From Verrucomicrobiia bacterium (GTDB lineage: Bacteria; Verrucomicrobiota; Verrucomicrobiia; Verrucomicrobiales; DEV007): DNA of 64,000 nt. The notes beneath the pieces are model-generated. The model was not told where the DNA came from. It ran no database searches and saw nothing but the letters and a program-made list of their open reading frames with translations. The translations under genes and the position numbers were made by a program. This document shows, in pieces, positions 40,574 through 50,761 of this stretch (positions are counted from its first letter, which is position 1; each line of letters starts with the position of its first letter). Where the stretch lies: NCBI GenBank assembly GCA_030427505.1, contig JAUICH010000009.1, forward strand, positions 145,126 through 209,125. Reading direction: 5' to 3'.

Positions 40574-43126
40574 TCACCAGTCGACGATGAAGTGCTTCAA
40601 CCGGAGGCGCTCCGCCACCCGGTTCGCCTCCACGGAACGTTCTCCCCCGCTTCGCGCGAGTTGGTCCGCCAGTTCCACGGCCTCTTTCCACTTCTGCCGC
40701 ACCTGAAACAAATGGATGGCGGCGAACCCGGCCCGGAAGTACCAATCCAGTTCCTCCATGGACAAGGCCGCGGAGGCAGCCGTGCCTTCCTCCTGAGTCC
40801 GAATGACGCCGGTGTAGGCTTTCAACGCCGCTTCCGGCAGGCCAAGTTTCTCGTAACATTTGCCCAGCCGCACCCCGGCCTGAATGTCCCACTCCTGTCC
40901 GGCATCCGGCGTGTCCAAAACCTCTTGGAAAGTCTCGACCGCTTCCTGAAGGTAGCCCTGTCCCGAAGCATGCTCCGCCGCCGCCTTTAGGAACAGGGCA
41001 TGGCCCTTGTCGCAAAGCACCGCCATTCGCAGTGGCCGCGGCACCGCCTCGCCGTTTTGCAGAATGCTTTCAAAGATGGCCAGGGCCTCATCCATGTCAT
41101 CCGATCTCAGCTTCAACAGCCCCTGTTCCCGGCGAGCCTGTGCCGCCAAGTCACCGCCCAGAGCGGCCACGCGGCCCCAAAGCAACATGGCCTTGTCCTG
41201 GCTCTCCGGCGTCAGGATCAGACTGGCGGCCTTGGCCGCGAAAAAGAGAGCGGTTTCGGCCAACTTGGAATCCGGGCGTTCCTCCACCAGCTTTTCAAAG
41301 TAGGTGATGGCGTTCGCATAGTCCCCGGCCCGAAAATAGACCTCACCGAGCTTCATGGAAACGCTGCCGCGCTGCGGCGATTCCGGCCACCCCTCCAGGA
41401 ACTCGACACTTTTTTCGATCACGCCTTCATCGTTACCAGCGCGTTCCTCCACCCAGATGGCGACGTAGTCCAAAGTCTCCTGTTGCTCGACACTGAGATC
41501 ACGCTGCCGGGCCACCTCCAGAGACTCACGGGCCGCGATCGGCTTGGGTGGAAACTGGTTCAGATAAAGTTCCGCCAGGGCCACGTCCGCGTCCGCCGCC
41601 TTGGGGTGATCCGGGAAGATTGCCGTGAACTCCTTCAACGCGTCGAAAGCCAGCGAGTCCGATTCCCGGGCCAGATAGAGCGCGCGCTCCAGCATCAGTT
41701 CCGCGGACAATTGCTCCCCACTGGCGGTCTCGGAAAAGGGTTTCAGCCATCTTTGAGCCGCCTGTTCGTCTCCGGACTGAAGCGCCGCCAGCGCGGCATT
41801 GAACGCGGCCCCGGCCTGGTCCTTCACATCCTGTCCCACGGCGGCCCCTCCAAAATTTTCCGCCGCCTCCACAAACGCGCCTTCGCGGAAACGGACCCGG
41901 CCTTCCAGGTAGGACGCGTAGGCCAGGGCCTGAGGATCTTTGCTGACTTCACGAATACGCTCCGCCGCTTCCAAAACCTGTTCCGGCTTCCGCTCGCGCA
42001 AAGCCACTTGCGCCAGGCGGATGCAGGCCAGAGCCCGGCCTGGATGGTTGTCCTTGCGAAAGGCAATCTCTTTCAGCCAGGTCATGGCTTCCAAGCCCTT
42101 ACCCGCCTGAATCAGGGCCAGTCCCATCCAATAACGGGCCAGCCACTCTCTGCCCCGGTACTGCCCGTCCGAGGCCCACGACTCCAGCCGGGAACGCACG
42201 GTTTCGGACGACAGATCCAAAGAAGCCGGGAGGCGGCTTAGTATCGGAAGAATCAACGGACTGTCCGGAACTGCCTCGAAATGCTCCCACAGCCACTCAG
42301 CGGCTTCGCCGTCCCGCCCCTGGCGAATCAAGGCATCCACATAGTCCAGCCCCACCGCGTTCATGTCCGCCCGCGACAGGGTCTGCCCCTGGTCCAACAG
42401 CTGACGGCAGAGGTTCAGACCATCTTCGCCTCTTGGATCCAGCAGCGCCAGCCGGGCTTCGATAGCCATCGCCCCGGTTCTGAGGTCTCCAGAGTAGTCC
42501 TCAACCGGCCCCAGACATTCCCGCGCCGCTGGTATGTCCTGCCGGGACAGATATAGCCGCGCCAACTGGAGGCGTATCTCCACGGCTTCCCCAGGGTCAT
42601 CCAAATCCAGCAAGGGTCTCAGCAACTCGATGGCTTGCCCTGTTTCGCCACTCTTTTCGAGCACGGTGGCGCGGGTCAACGCGGCCTCCTTCCAAAAAGG
42701 AAACCCTCTCTCCTGAGACAACCCGGCAAGCGCCGTGGCCGCTCCCCCCAACTGATGACTCTGGGCCAGGGCCATGCCCTTCCAAAACCGGGCGAACGCG
42801 CTGCCCTCAATCAGCGGATCGGCCGCCAGCTCGACCGCTGCGGCGTTCTGGCCCGAGCGGACGAGCGCTTCAAGGCGCAACAGACGAATCGCGACACGGT
42901 CTGACGGATCCAAGCCGGACGGCCCAGCCTCAAGGCGCTCCAGCTTCCTGGCCGCCACGTCTGGAAAATTCCGCTGAAGCGCTTCGCGAGCGGCCTCCAG
43001 CTCCGGCAAAGCCTCTGGCTTGGACCAGGCAAAAGGAGCCAGCAGGCCCCACCCCGCCAGCAACAGCAGGAGCACACGCGGGTCACTGCCCCGCGTTCGC
43101 GCGCACATAGTCCAGCACTTCTTCAT
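40574..43126 (-). CDS. Exported TPR-repeat protein
   Basis: About 850 aa. Two starts are plausible (43126 and 43108); both give a signal peptide (RVLLLLLAGWGLLAPFAWS). Almost the whole mature protein is made of ~34-residue TPR-like helix pairs (e.g. GEVYFRAGDYANAITYFEKLVEERPDSKLAETALFF). Such periplasmic TPR proteins act as scaffolds for envelope complexes. The 5' end overlaps the upstream DUF5069 gene by about 40 bases, so the two form one unit. No specific partner can be named. Confidence 0.8.
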   Translation of the reverse strand: MKKCWTMCARTRGSDPRVLLLLLAGWGLLAPFAWSKPEALPELEAAREALQRNFPDVAARKLERLEAGPSGLDPSDRVAIRLLRLEALVRSGQNAAAVELAADPLIEGSAFARFWKGMALAQSHQLGGAATALAGLSQERGFPFWKEAALTRATVLEKSGETGQAIELLRPLLDLDDPGEAVEIRLQLARLYLSRQDIPAARECLGPVEDYSGDLRTGAMAIEARLALLDPRGEDGLNLCRQLLDQGQTLSRADMNAVGLDYVDALIRQGRDGEAAEWLWEHFEAVPDSPLILPILSRLPASLDLSSETVRSRLESWASDGQYRGREWLARYWMGLALIQAGKGLEAMTWLKEIAFRKDNHPGRALACIRLAQVALRERKPEQVLEAAERIREVSKDPQALAYASYLEGRVRFREGAFVEAAENFGGAAVGQDVKDQAGAAFNAALAALQSGDEQAAQRWLKPFSETASGEQLSAELMLERALYLARESDSLAFDALKEFTAIFPDHPKAADADVALAELYLNQFPPKPIAARESLEVARQRDLSVEQQETLDYVAIWVEERAGNDEGVIEKSVEFLEGWPESPQRGSVSMKLGEVYFRAGDYANAITYFEKLVEERPDSKLAETALFFAAKAASLILTPESQDKAMLLWGRVAALGGDLAAQARREQGLLKLRSDDMDEALAIFESILQNGEAVPRPLRMAVLCDKGHALFLKAAAEHASGQGYLQEAVETFQEVLDTPDAGQEWDIQAGVRLGKCYEKLGLPEAALKAYTGVIRTQEEGTAASAALSMEELDWYFRAGFAAIHLFQVRQKWKEAVELADQLARSGGERSVEANRVAERLRLKHFIVDW

Positions 43127-43607
43127 CACGTTCTTTGGCGGCCCACACTGCCCGCAGGAAGTCCGCGGGATGGATGTCCCGCTTGCGCAGAAACGCCCGG
43201 TCGCCGCCACAACCATACATGATGTCCGGATGAAGCTCGCCCTTCAACTTTGCGCGGGCCTTGGCAATGATGCGCGGCAGCCAGGCGTGGCCCCCCAGTT
43301 CGGCGTCCCGGGGCGGCAATTCCTCTTCTTTCAGTTCCTGGCTGCTGTGTTTGCCATTCTGGACCGACTTTAGAAAGTCTCGCCGGACCGACGCGATCAA
43401 TAGCGCCGTGTGCGGAGTGGGATCTCCTTCGTCGCCATGATCTTCCACAAAGTCGAAAAACTCACGGGGCTTGTAGCCGATGGACTTCAAGAAAGCCAAG
43501 TCGTCTTCGCCATAATATCCGTGGAAGTCCCGGTCTCCGGAGCGGTACCGCTCCAGGCACTTCTCAAACAGGTCAGCAAACTTTTGTTCCCAAGTATAGT
43601 TGTCCAT
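43083..43607 (-). CDS. DUF5069 protein
   Basis: 174 aa, cytoplasmic. Features of the family: a motif near GYKPREFFDFVED, an Asp/Gly-rich turn, LGGHAWLPRIIAKARAKLKGELHPDIMYGCGGDRAFLRKRDIHPADFLRAVWAA. The last part is duplicated within the protein in outline (DDLAFLKSIGYKPREFFDFV versus DRAFLRKRDIHPADFLRAV), suggesting two related half-modules. Function unknown. It overlaps the TPR gene downstream. Confidence 0.72.
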   Translation of the reverse strand: MDNYTWEQKFADLFEKCLERYRSGDRDFHGYYGEDDLAFLKSIGYKPREFFDFVEDHGDEGDPTPHTALLIASVRRDFLKSVQNGKHSSQELKEEELPPRDAELGGHAWLPRIIAKARAKLKGELHPDIMYGCGGDRAFLRKRDIHPADFLRAVWAAKERDEEVLDYVRANAGQ

Positions 43608-43665
43608 TGCGATGTCTTAGATTGGGTCACTTACGGAACCGGTGGACGCTGGGGCGGACCAAACC

Positions 43666-44610
43666 TTAACGGCTCAGTTCCAGCATCCTCAAAATCGGCG
43701 CCTCCGCCCGTTTCCGGACGTCCTCCGGCAGCGTGATTTCCGGCTTCAGGTCCCGGAGACTGAGATAGAGTTTCTCCAGGGTGTTCATCTTCATGTAGCG
43801 GCAGTCCGCGCAATTGCAGCGGTCCGTGGGGCCGGCAATAAGGTTTTTTCCGGGGACCTCTTTGCGCAACCGGTGCAGCATGCCGGACTCGGTCACCACA
43901 ATAATGTTTTCCGCGGGAGAGTTCCGGCAGAAATCGACCATCTTTTCGGTGGAGCAGACTTCGTCCGCCAGGAGCCTTACCGCGTAGGTGCACTCCGGGT
44001 GCGCCACCACCACGGCGTCCGGATGCTCGTCCTTGATGTGGCTGATGCTGTCGCGGGTGAACTCCACATGGACGTAACAGGCCCCCTGCCAGAGATCCAT
44101 TTTCCGGCCAGTCTTTTCCATGACCCACCCGCCCAGGTTCTGATCCGGGACGAACAGGATGGGCCGGTCTTCGGGAGCCGCCCGGACGATTTTCTCAGCG
44201 TTCCCACTCGTGCAGATGACGTCAGAAAGGGCTTTCACCGCCGCGCTGCAGTTAATGTAGGCGATGACGTAATAATTCTTTTCCTGGTGTTCCTCCAGAA
44301 AGTCCGCCAGTTCGTCGCCCGGACAGGCCTGCTCCAGCGAGCAACCCGCGTCCTTGTCAGGAAGCACCACGGTCTTGTTCGGGTTGATGATCTTGGCGGT
44401 TTCCGCCATGAAATGGACCCCACAGAAAGCAATGACATCCGCGTCCGTTTCCTTGGCCCGGTAGGCCAGGCCCAGGGAGTCGCCCACGAAATCCGCAATG
44501 TCCTGAATTTCTCCGACCTGGTAGTTATGGGCCAGGATGATGGCATTCCGCTCGCGCTTCAGCTCGGCGATCTGCTCCTGCAAGCTCGTCCCTTGTGCAA
44601 TTGTGACCAT
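43666..44610 (-). CDS. nadA: Quinolinate synthase A
   Basis: 314 aa, a normal length for the family. NadA condenses iminoaspartate (from NadB) with dihydroxyacetone phosphate to give quinolinate for NAD synthesis, using a [4Fe-4S] cluster. Seen here: AIILAHNYQVGEIQDIADFVGDSL, IAFCGVHFMAETAKI, VLPDKDAGCSLEQACP, YINCSAAVKALSDVICTSGN, VAHPECTYAVRLLADEV, and CNCADCRYMKMNTLEKL with the C-terminal cluster cysteine. No nadB or nadC is adjacent. The gene lies upstream of the DUF5069 gene on the same strand. Confidence 0.95.
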   Translation of the reverse strand: MVTIAQGTSLQEQIAELKRERNAIILAHNYQVGEIQDIADFVGDSLGLAYRAKETDADVIAFCGVHFMAETAKIINPNKTVVLPDKDAGCSLEQACPGDELADFLEEHQEKNYYVIAYINCSAAVKALSDVICTSGNAEKIVRAAPEDRPILFVPDQNLGGWVMEKTGRKMDLWQGACYVHVEFTRDSISHIKDEHPDAVVVAHPECTYAVRLLADEVCSTEKMVDFCRNSPAENIIVVTESGMLHRLRKEVPGKNLIAGPTDRCNCADCRYMKMNTLEKLYLSLRDLKPEITLPEDVRKRAEAPILRMLELSR

Positions 44611-44723
44611 GAAGATATGGGGCCCGAGGTTCTTCGGGCTCGTGGGGAAACAACCTTACCACAAGCCCGTTGTCAATGCAGCCACGGAGGTCCTGAGAAG
44701 ACGCGCCAACCGGCCCAGGGACG

Positions 44724-45689
44724 TCAGTTCGCCCCCTGGTCGCCTGACAGCAAATTGCTTTCCGTTCCCATGGAGCCATGGGGCTCGCGAGCGGTTCTCT
44801 CTCCCTGATTTCTCTCCTCTTTCAACCGGGTCACCCGGCGTCCGCAATGGGAACCGCCATCCATGATCGCCACTTCCCCCGCGGCGATGTCTCCCCGGAC
44901 CGACCCGGTTTTGAAGATGCTGAACGTGCCCAGGCATTCGACATTTCCCGAAACCGTCCCGTGAATCTCCGCGGCCTCCACCACCGCGCCTTGTGGCAGT
45001 TGGAGGTGGCTCCCCCGGTCCACCCGAAGGGTCCGGCACTGAAGATGCCCCAGGATCTTACCCGAGTTCTTGAAAGTGGCGTCCCCAATACACTCCAGGG
45101 CGCAAAACACCTCGCCAAGCGTGACCAAATGATCGCAGAAAATCTCACAATCCCGGAGGGAACCCTTGCGGGTGACCAGAATGTTCCCCTGGGTCTTGAT
45201 GTTCACCGAGGAAAGTTCGCCAATCTCGTAGTGCCGCAGATTGATATACTCCGAACAACGCCCGCATTGGGTCGATTGAGCGGAGGGGCTGACACTCTGA
45301 ACGTGCCCGCATTCGTCACAGCAAACCGTTTTCTGGTTCGTTTCCGGAACGGCAGAAGCGATCCGGCCTTCGTGCCGGACAAGCTTTCCCTGCAAGGCGC
45401 TATGTCCCCGAAAGAGAGAGCCCGCCTTGCGAAGCCAGCCAGACGCCACGTTTTTCAGAGACGGATCGTCACCACCAGCCGCCATTTCCCGCTTCCTTTC
45501 CCGGGGAAGGAGGACTTCCGAGTTTCCCCCTTCTCCGTGGCAGGTCTGCAGTTGAATGAATGAGGTGACCGGCTTTACCGCCAGTCCCCTGCCATTTTCC
45601 ACCGCCACATGCTCTCCACACGTCCGGCAGTAGGTAGATACCACCAGCTCAGGCTCCCGTTGTTCCGCCCCGCAATAGGGGCATTGCAA
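44724..45689 (-). CDS. Zinc-ribbon bactofilin-like protein
   Basis: 321 aa. The N-terminal part has a CPYCGAEQ...YCRTCG zinc ribbon, a charged linker, and a second ribbon, CCDECGHVQSVSPSAQSTQCGRC. Residues ~150-290 are a beta-helical bactofilin-type stretch with short repeating strands (SLRDCEIFCDHLVTLGEVFCALECIGDATF; GAVVEAAEIHGTVSGNVECLGTFSIFKTGSVRGDI). Bactofilins polymerise into cytoskeletal filaments that shape the cell. The fused zinc ribbons are unusual. It lies downstream of a canonical bactofilin gene on the same strand. Confidence 0.75.
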   Translation of the reverse strand: MQCPYCGAEQREPELVVSTYCRTCGEHVAVENGRGLAVKPVTSFIQLQTCHGEGGNSEVLLPRERKREMAAGGDDPSLKNVASGWLRKAGSLFRGHSALQGKLVRHEGRIASAVPETNQKTVCCDECGHVQSVSPSAQSTQCGRCSEYINLRHYEIGELSSVNIKTQGNILVTRKGSLRDCEIFCDHLVTLGEVFCALECIGDATFKNSGKILGHLQCRTLRVDRGSHLQLPQGAVVEAAEIHGTVSGNVECLGTFSIFKTGSVRGDIAAGEVAIMDGGSHCGRRVTRLKEERNQGERTAREPHGSMGTESNLLSGDQGAN

Positions 45690-45773
45690 CAGAAACAGCC
45701 TGGGGCCTTCTGACTTGTGCGGCCAGATTTTTACGATTGTGGAAATGTAGAGGTTTGGCTCTGGGAAAACGGC

Positions 45774-46337
45774 TTAAGAAGGCTTGGGAGCTTCTCCCGG
45801 AGTGGGCCCGCCTCCGCCGAACGCGGCCGGCTTGCTGGCTCCTCCGCCCGAAGATCCTCCCGGACGCGCTCCGGCGCCTCCACCCACGGTGGAACTGCCC
45901 ATGAAAATCGCGCCTTCTTCGATGGCGAGTTTGCCGGCCTTGATGTCGCCCAACAATTCCGCGCTCTGCTTCAGTTCGCAGCGGTCGGTAACGGTGATGT
46001 TACCTTCAATCTTGCCAAAAACGGTAACGGAACGCGTCTTGATCTCGCCATTGATCCGGGCGTTTTCGCCCACGGTCAAATCCCCCTCAGAGATGACGTT
46101 CCCTTTTATTGATCCATCAATGATCAAGTCATTGGTAAACTTCAGGTTTCCTTCGATTTCGACATCACTGGACAGGATGTTCTTATTTGCACTCATCATT
46201 TTAGTACTGCTGGTGGGAGAGGAGAGGGGCGTGGGTTCAGACGGGGTCGCGCCGAACGGTCGCGGAAAGCCGCTTTCCGGTCCCTGAGGGGCAGGAGCCT
46301 GTTCAACACTTTCTTCGTTAATTACCTTTTTAAGCAC
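45774..46337 (-). CDS. Bactofilin
   Basis: 187 aa; an internal ATG at about 46200 would give a protein starting MMSANKN. The central DUF583/bactofilin domain reads VEIEGNLKFTNDLIIDGSIKGNVISEGDLTVGENARINGEIKTRSVTVFGKIEGNITVTDRCELKQSAELLGDI with the typical ~20-residue G-[ENR]-[IV] periodicity; a Gly/Ala/Pro-rich tail follows. Bactofilins form nucleotide-independent filaments on the inner membrane that guide peptidoglycan synthesis or appendages. It forms a pair with the zinc-ribbon bactofilin downstream, suggesting a mixed polymer. Confidence 0.88.
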   Translation of the reverse strand: MLKKVINEESVEQAPAPQGPESGFPRPFGATPSEPTPLSSPTSSTKMMSANKNILSSDVEIEGNLKFTNDLIIDGSIKGNVISEGDLTVGENARINGEIKTRSVTVFGKIEGNITVTDRCELKQSAELLGDIKAGKLAIEEGAIFMGSSTVGGGAGARPGGSSGGGASKPAAFGGGGPTPGEAPKPS

Positions 46338-46395
46338 GTCAGGATTTAATCAGCACAGGATTTTCATGTCAATTAACAATCACTTGACTGAATAG

Positions 46396-47823
46396 TCACC
46401 GTTTTTTCGAGTTATCGTAAACTTCGGCGATTTCTTCCACGGGATATGTCCAAATTTCGCTCAAAGTGGGGTGATAATGCGGGATTTTTAGAAATTCGGA
46501 AACCGAAGATCTGAAGTGAATCGCCACCGCCATCTCATGAATCAGGTCCACGGCTTCCGGACCCACGGCCGCCGCTCCCAGCATTTCTCCCGTCCCGGCA
46601 TCCGCGATGACTTTCACGAAACCGTGGGTTTCGCCCATCACCATGGACTTGCCGTGGTCGTCGAAAGGATAGCTGGCACACAGGATGTCCCGCTCCTCCC
46701 GCTTTGCCTGAACCTCGCTCATGCCCACGGTCGCCACTTCGGGATGGGTAAACACGCCCAGCATGTCCAGACGGTAGTCCATCTGCTTTTTCGGCCCGGC
46801 GGTCTTCCCTAACAAGACGGCGGCGTTATGCGCCGCGATCTCAGCCTGAGCGATGGCCGTGTGCACCACCTCGCTGGGACCGCAGACGTCTCCCGCGGCA
46901 AAAACATGGGGTTGGCTGGTCGCCATTTCCATGGAGGCGGACACATGACGGCCCTTCAGTTCCACTCCGGCGGCTTCCAGGCCCAGCCCTCCAGCCGCCG
47001 GCCACCGGCCCAGCGCGTAAAGAATCTCGTCAGCCTCCGCTTCCGTCGGTTCCCCGTGGCGTTTGAAGTGCACCACTTTGCGGCCCTCCCGGCTTTCGAT
47101 CCGCTGCAGTTCAGTCCCGGTGTGAATCCGGATGTCTCTTGCTGCCATGGCGTCTTCCAAGGCCATCGCCAGGTCTCCGTCGCCACCGCTCAGGAGTTGG
47201 GAACTGCGTTGAATGACCGTCACCTGCTTGCCCAAGCCTTCAAAGTAGCAGGCCAGTTCCAGGGCAATCGCGCCCCCGCCCAGAACGATCACCGACTCCG
47301 GCAGCGTCTCCAGATCCAGCACCTCGTCGCTGGCCAAGTAGCCGGTTTCTTCCAGGCCAGGCACCTGGACCCGGGAAATCACCGAGCCTGTCGCCACGCA
47401 GAAAGCTTTCCCTTTGATCTGCCTCTCCCCTCCCTCCAACAAGCTCACCTTCAACGAGTGGGCGTCCTGAAACGCCGCCCGGCCGCGGATAAGTTCGAAG
47501 TCGCCTCCATGCAGTTGCTGCTGCCGGTAGCTGGCGAAGTCCCCAATCAGGGCCCGCTTCCGCGCGATGATCTCTTCCGCCCGTACCTCGGTGGCGCCCG
47601 CGCGCAGGCCGAAATCCTCCGCCCGCCGCATGGAACGGTATCGGTTCGCGGACTCGATCAGGGTTTTGCTGGGCATGCAGCCGCGCAAAATGCAAAGCCC
47701 ACCCAGCGTTTCCGCCGAATCGATCACGGCGGTGGACATCCCCAGTCCCACGGCGGTTCTGGCGGCGGCGTATCCGGCGCTGCCACCCCCAAGTACAACA
47801 AAATCAAATTCCGCGATTTCCAT
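46396..47823 (-). CDS. FAD-dependent pyridine nucleotide-disulfide oxidoreductase
   Basis: 475 aa. Class I flavin disulfide reductase: N-terminal FAD motif FVVLGGGSAGYAAARTAVGLG, redox-active pair CILRGC (C-x4-C) in GGLCILRGCMPSKTLIESA, NAD(P) Rossmann motif VIVLGGGAIALELACYFEGLG, FAD motif VFAAGDVCGPSEVVHTAI, and C-terminal dimer motif HYHPTLSE with the catalytic His. The group includes dihydrolipoyl dehydrogenase and mercuric reductase; the CILRGC loop is not the usual CLNVGC of dihydrolipoyl dehydrogenase, so the substrate is uncertain. No 2-oxoacid dehydrogenase genes are adjacent. AT-rich DNA follows up to the gyrB start. Confidence 0.85.
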   Translation of the reverse strand: MEIAEFDFVVLGGGSAGYAAARTAVGLGMSTAVIDSAETLGGLCILRGCMPSKTLIESANRYRSMRRAEDFGLRAGATEVRAEEIIARKRALIGDFASYRQQQLHGGDFELIRGRAAFQDAHSLKVSLLEGGERQIKGKAFCVATGSVISRVQVPGLEETGYLASDEVLDLETLPESVIVLGGGAIALELACYFEGLGKQVTVIQRSSQLLSGGDGDLAMALEDAMAARDIRIHTGTELQRIESREGRKVVHFKRHGEPTEAEADEILYALGRWPAAGGLGLEAAGVELKGRHVSASMEMATSQPHVFAAGDVCGPSEVVHTAIAQAEIAAHNAAVLLGKTAGPKKQMDYRLDMLGVFTHPEVATVGMSEVQAKREERDILCASYPFDDHGKSMVMGETHGFVKVIADAGTGEMLGAAAVGPEAVDLIHEMAVAIHFRSSVSEFLKIPHYHPTLSEIWTYPVEEIAEVYDNSKKR

Positions 47824-48050
47824 AATTTCTATCTATTTATTCCCCTAATTCCCTTCTCCAAAATTTCTTTGGCGGCCCCAATAGTCGGAGATCCTCAACA
47901 ATTCTTGCGATTCTACCGGAAAACACGTGAAATCCGGCAAAAATAAGGGCTCTAGAACCACATTCGCGTCTCGAAATCGTTGCAAACTAGCGTATACTCT
48001 CTAATGGTTCTCGGTCCGCTTAATCGGACTGATCAGCCCCGTTTCAATAA

Positions 48051-50699
<2,649 letters not shown>

Positions 50700-50761
50700 T
50701 GAAAGGCTGAGAACGCCGCCCGTTTCCGTGGAGCGGCTGATGAAGCGAACGACGATATTTT

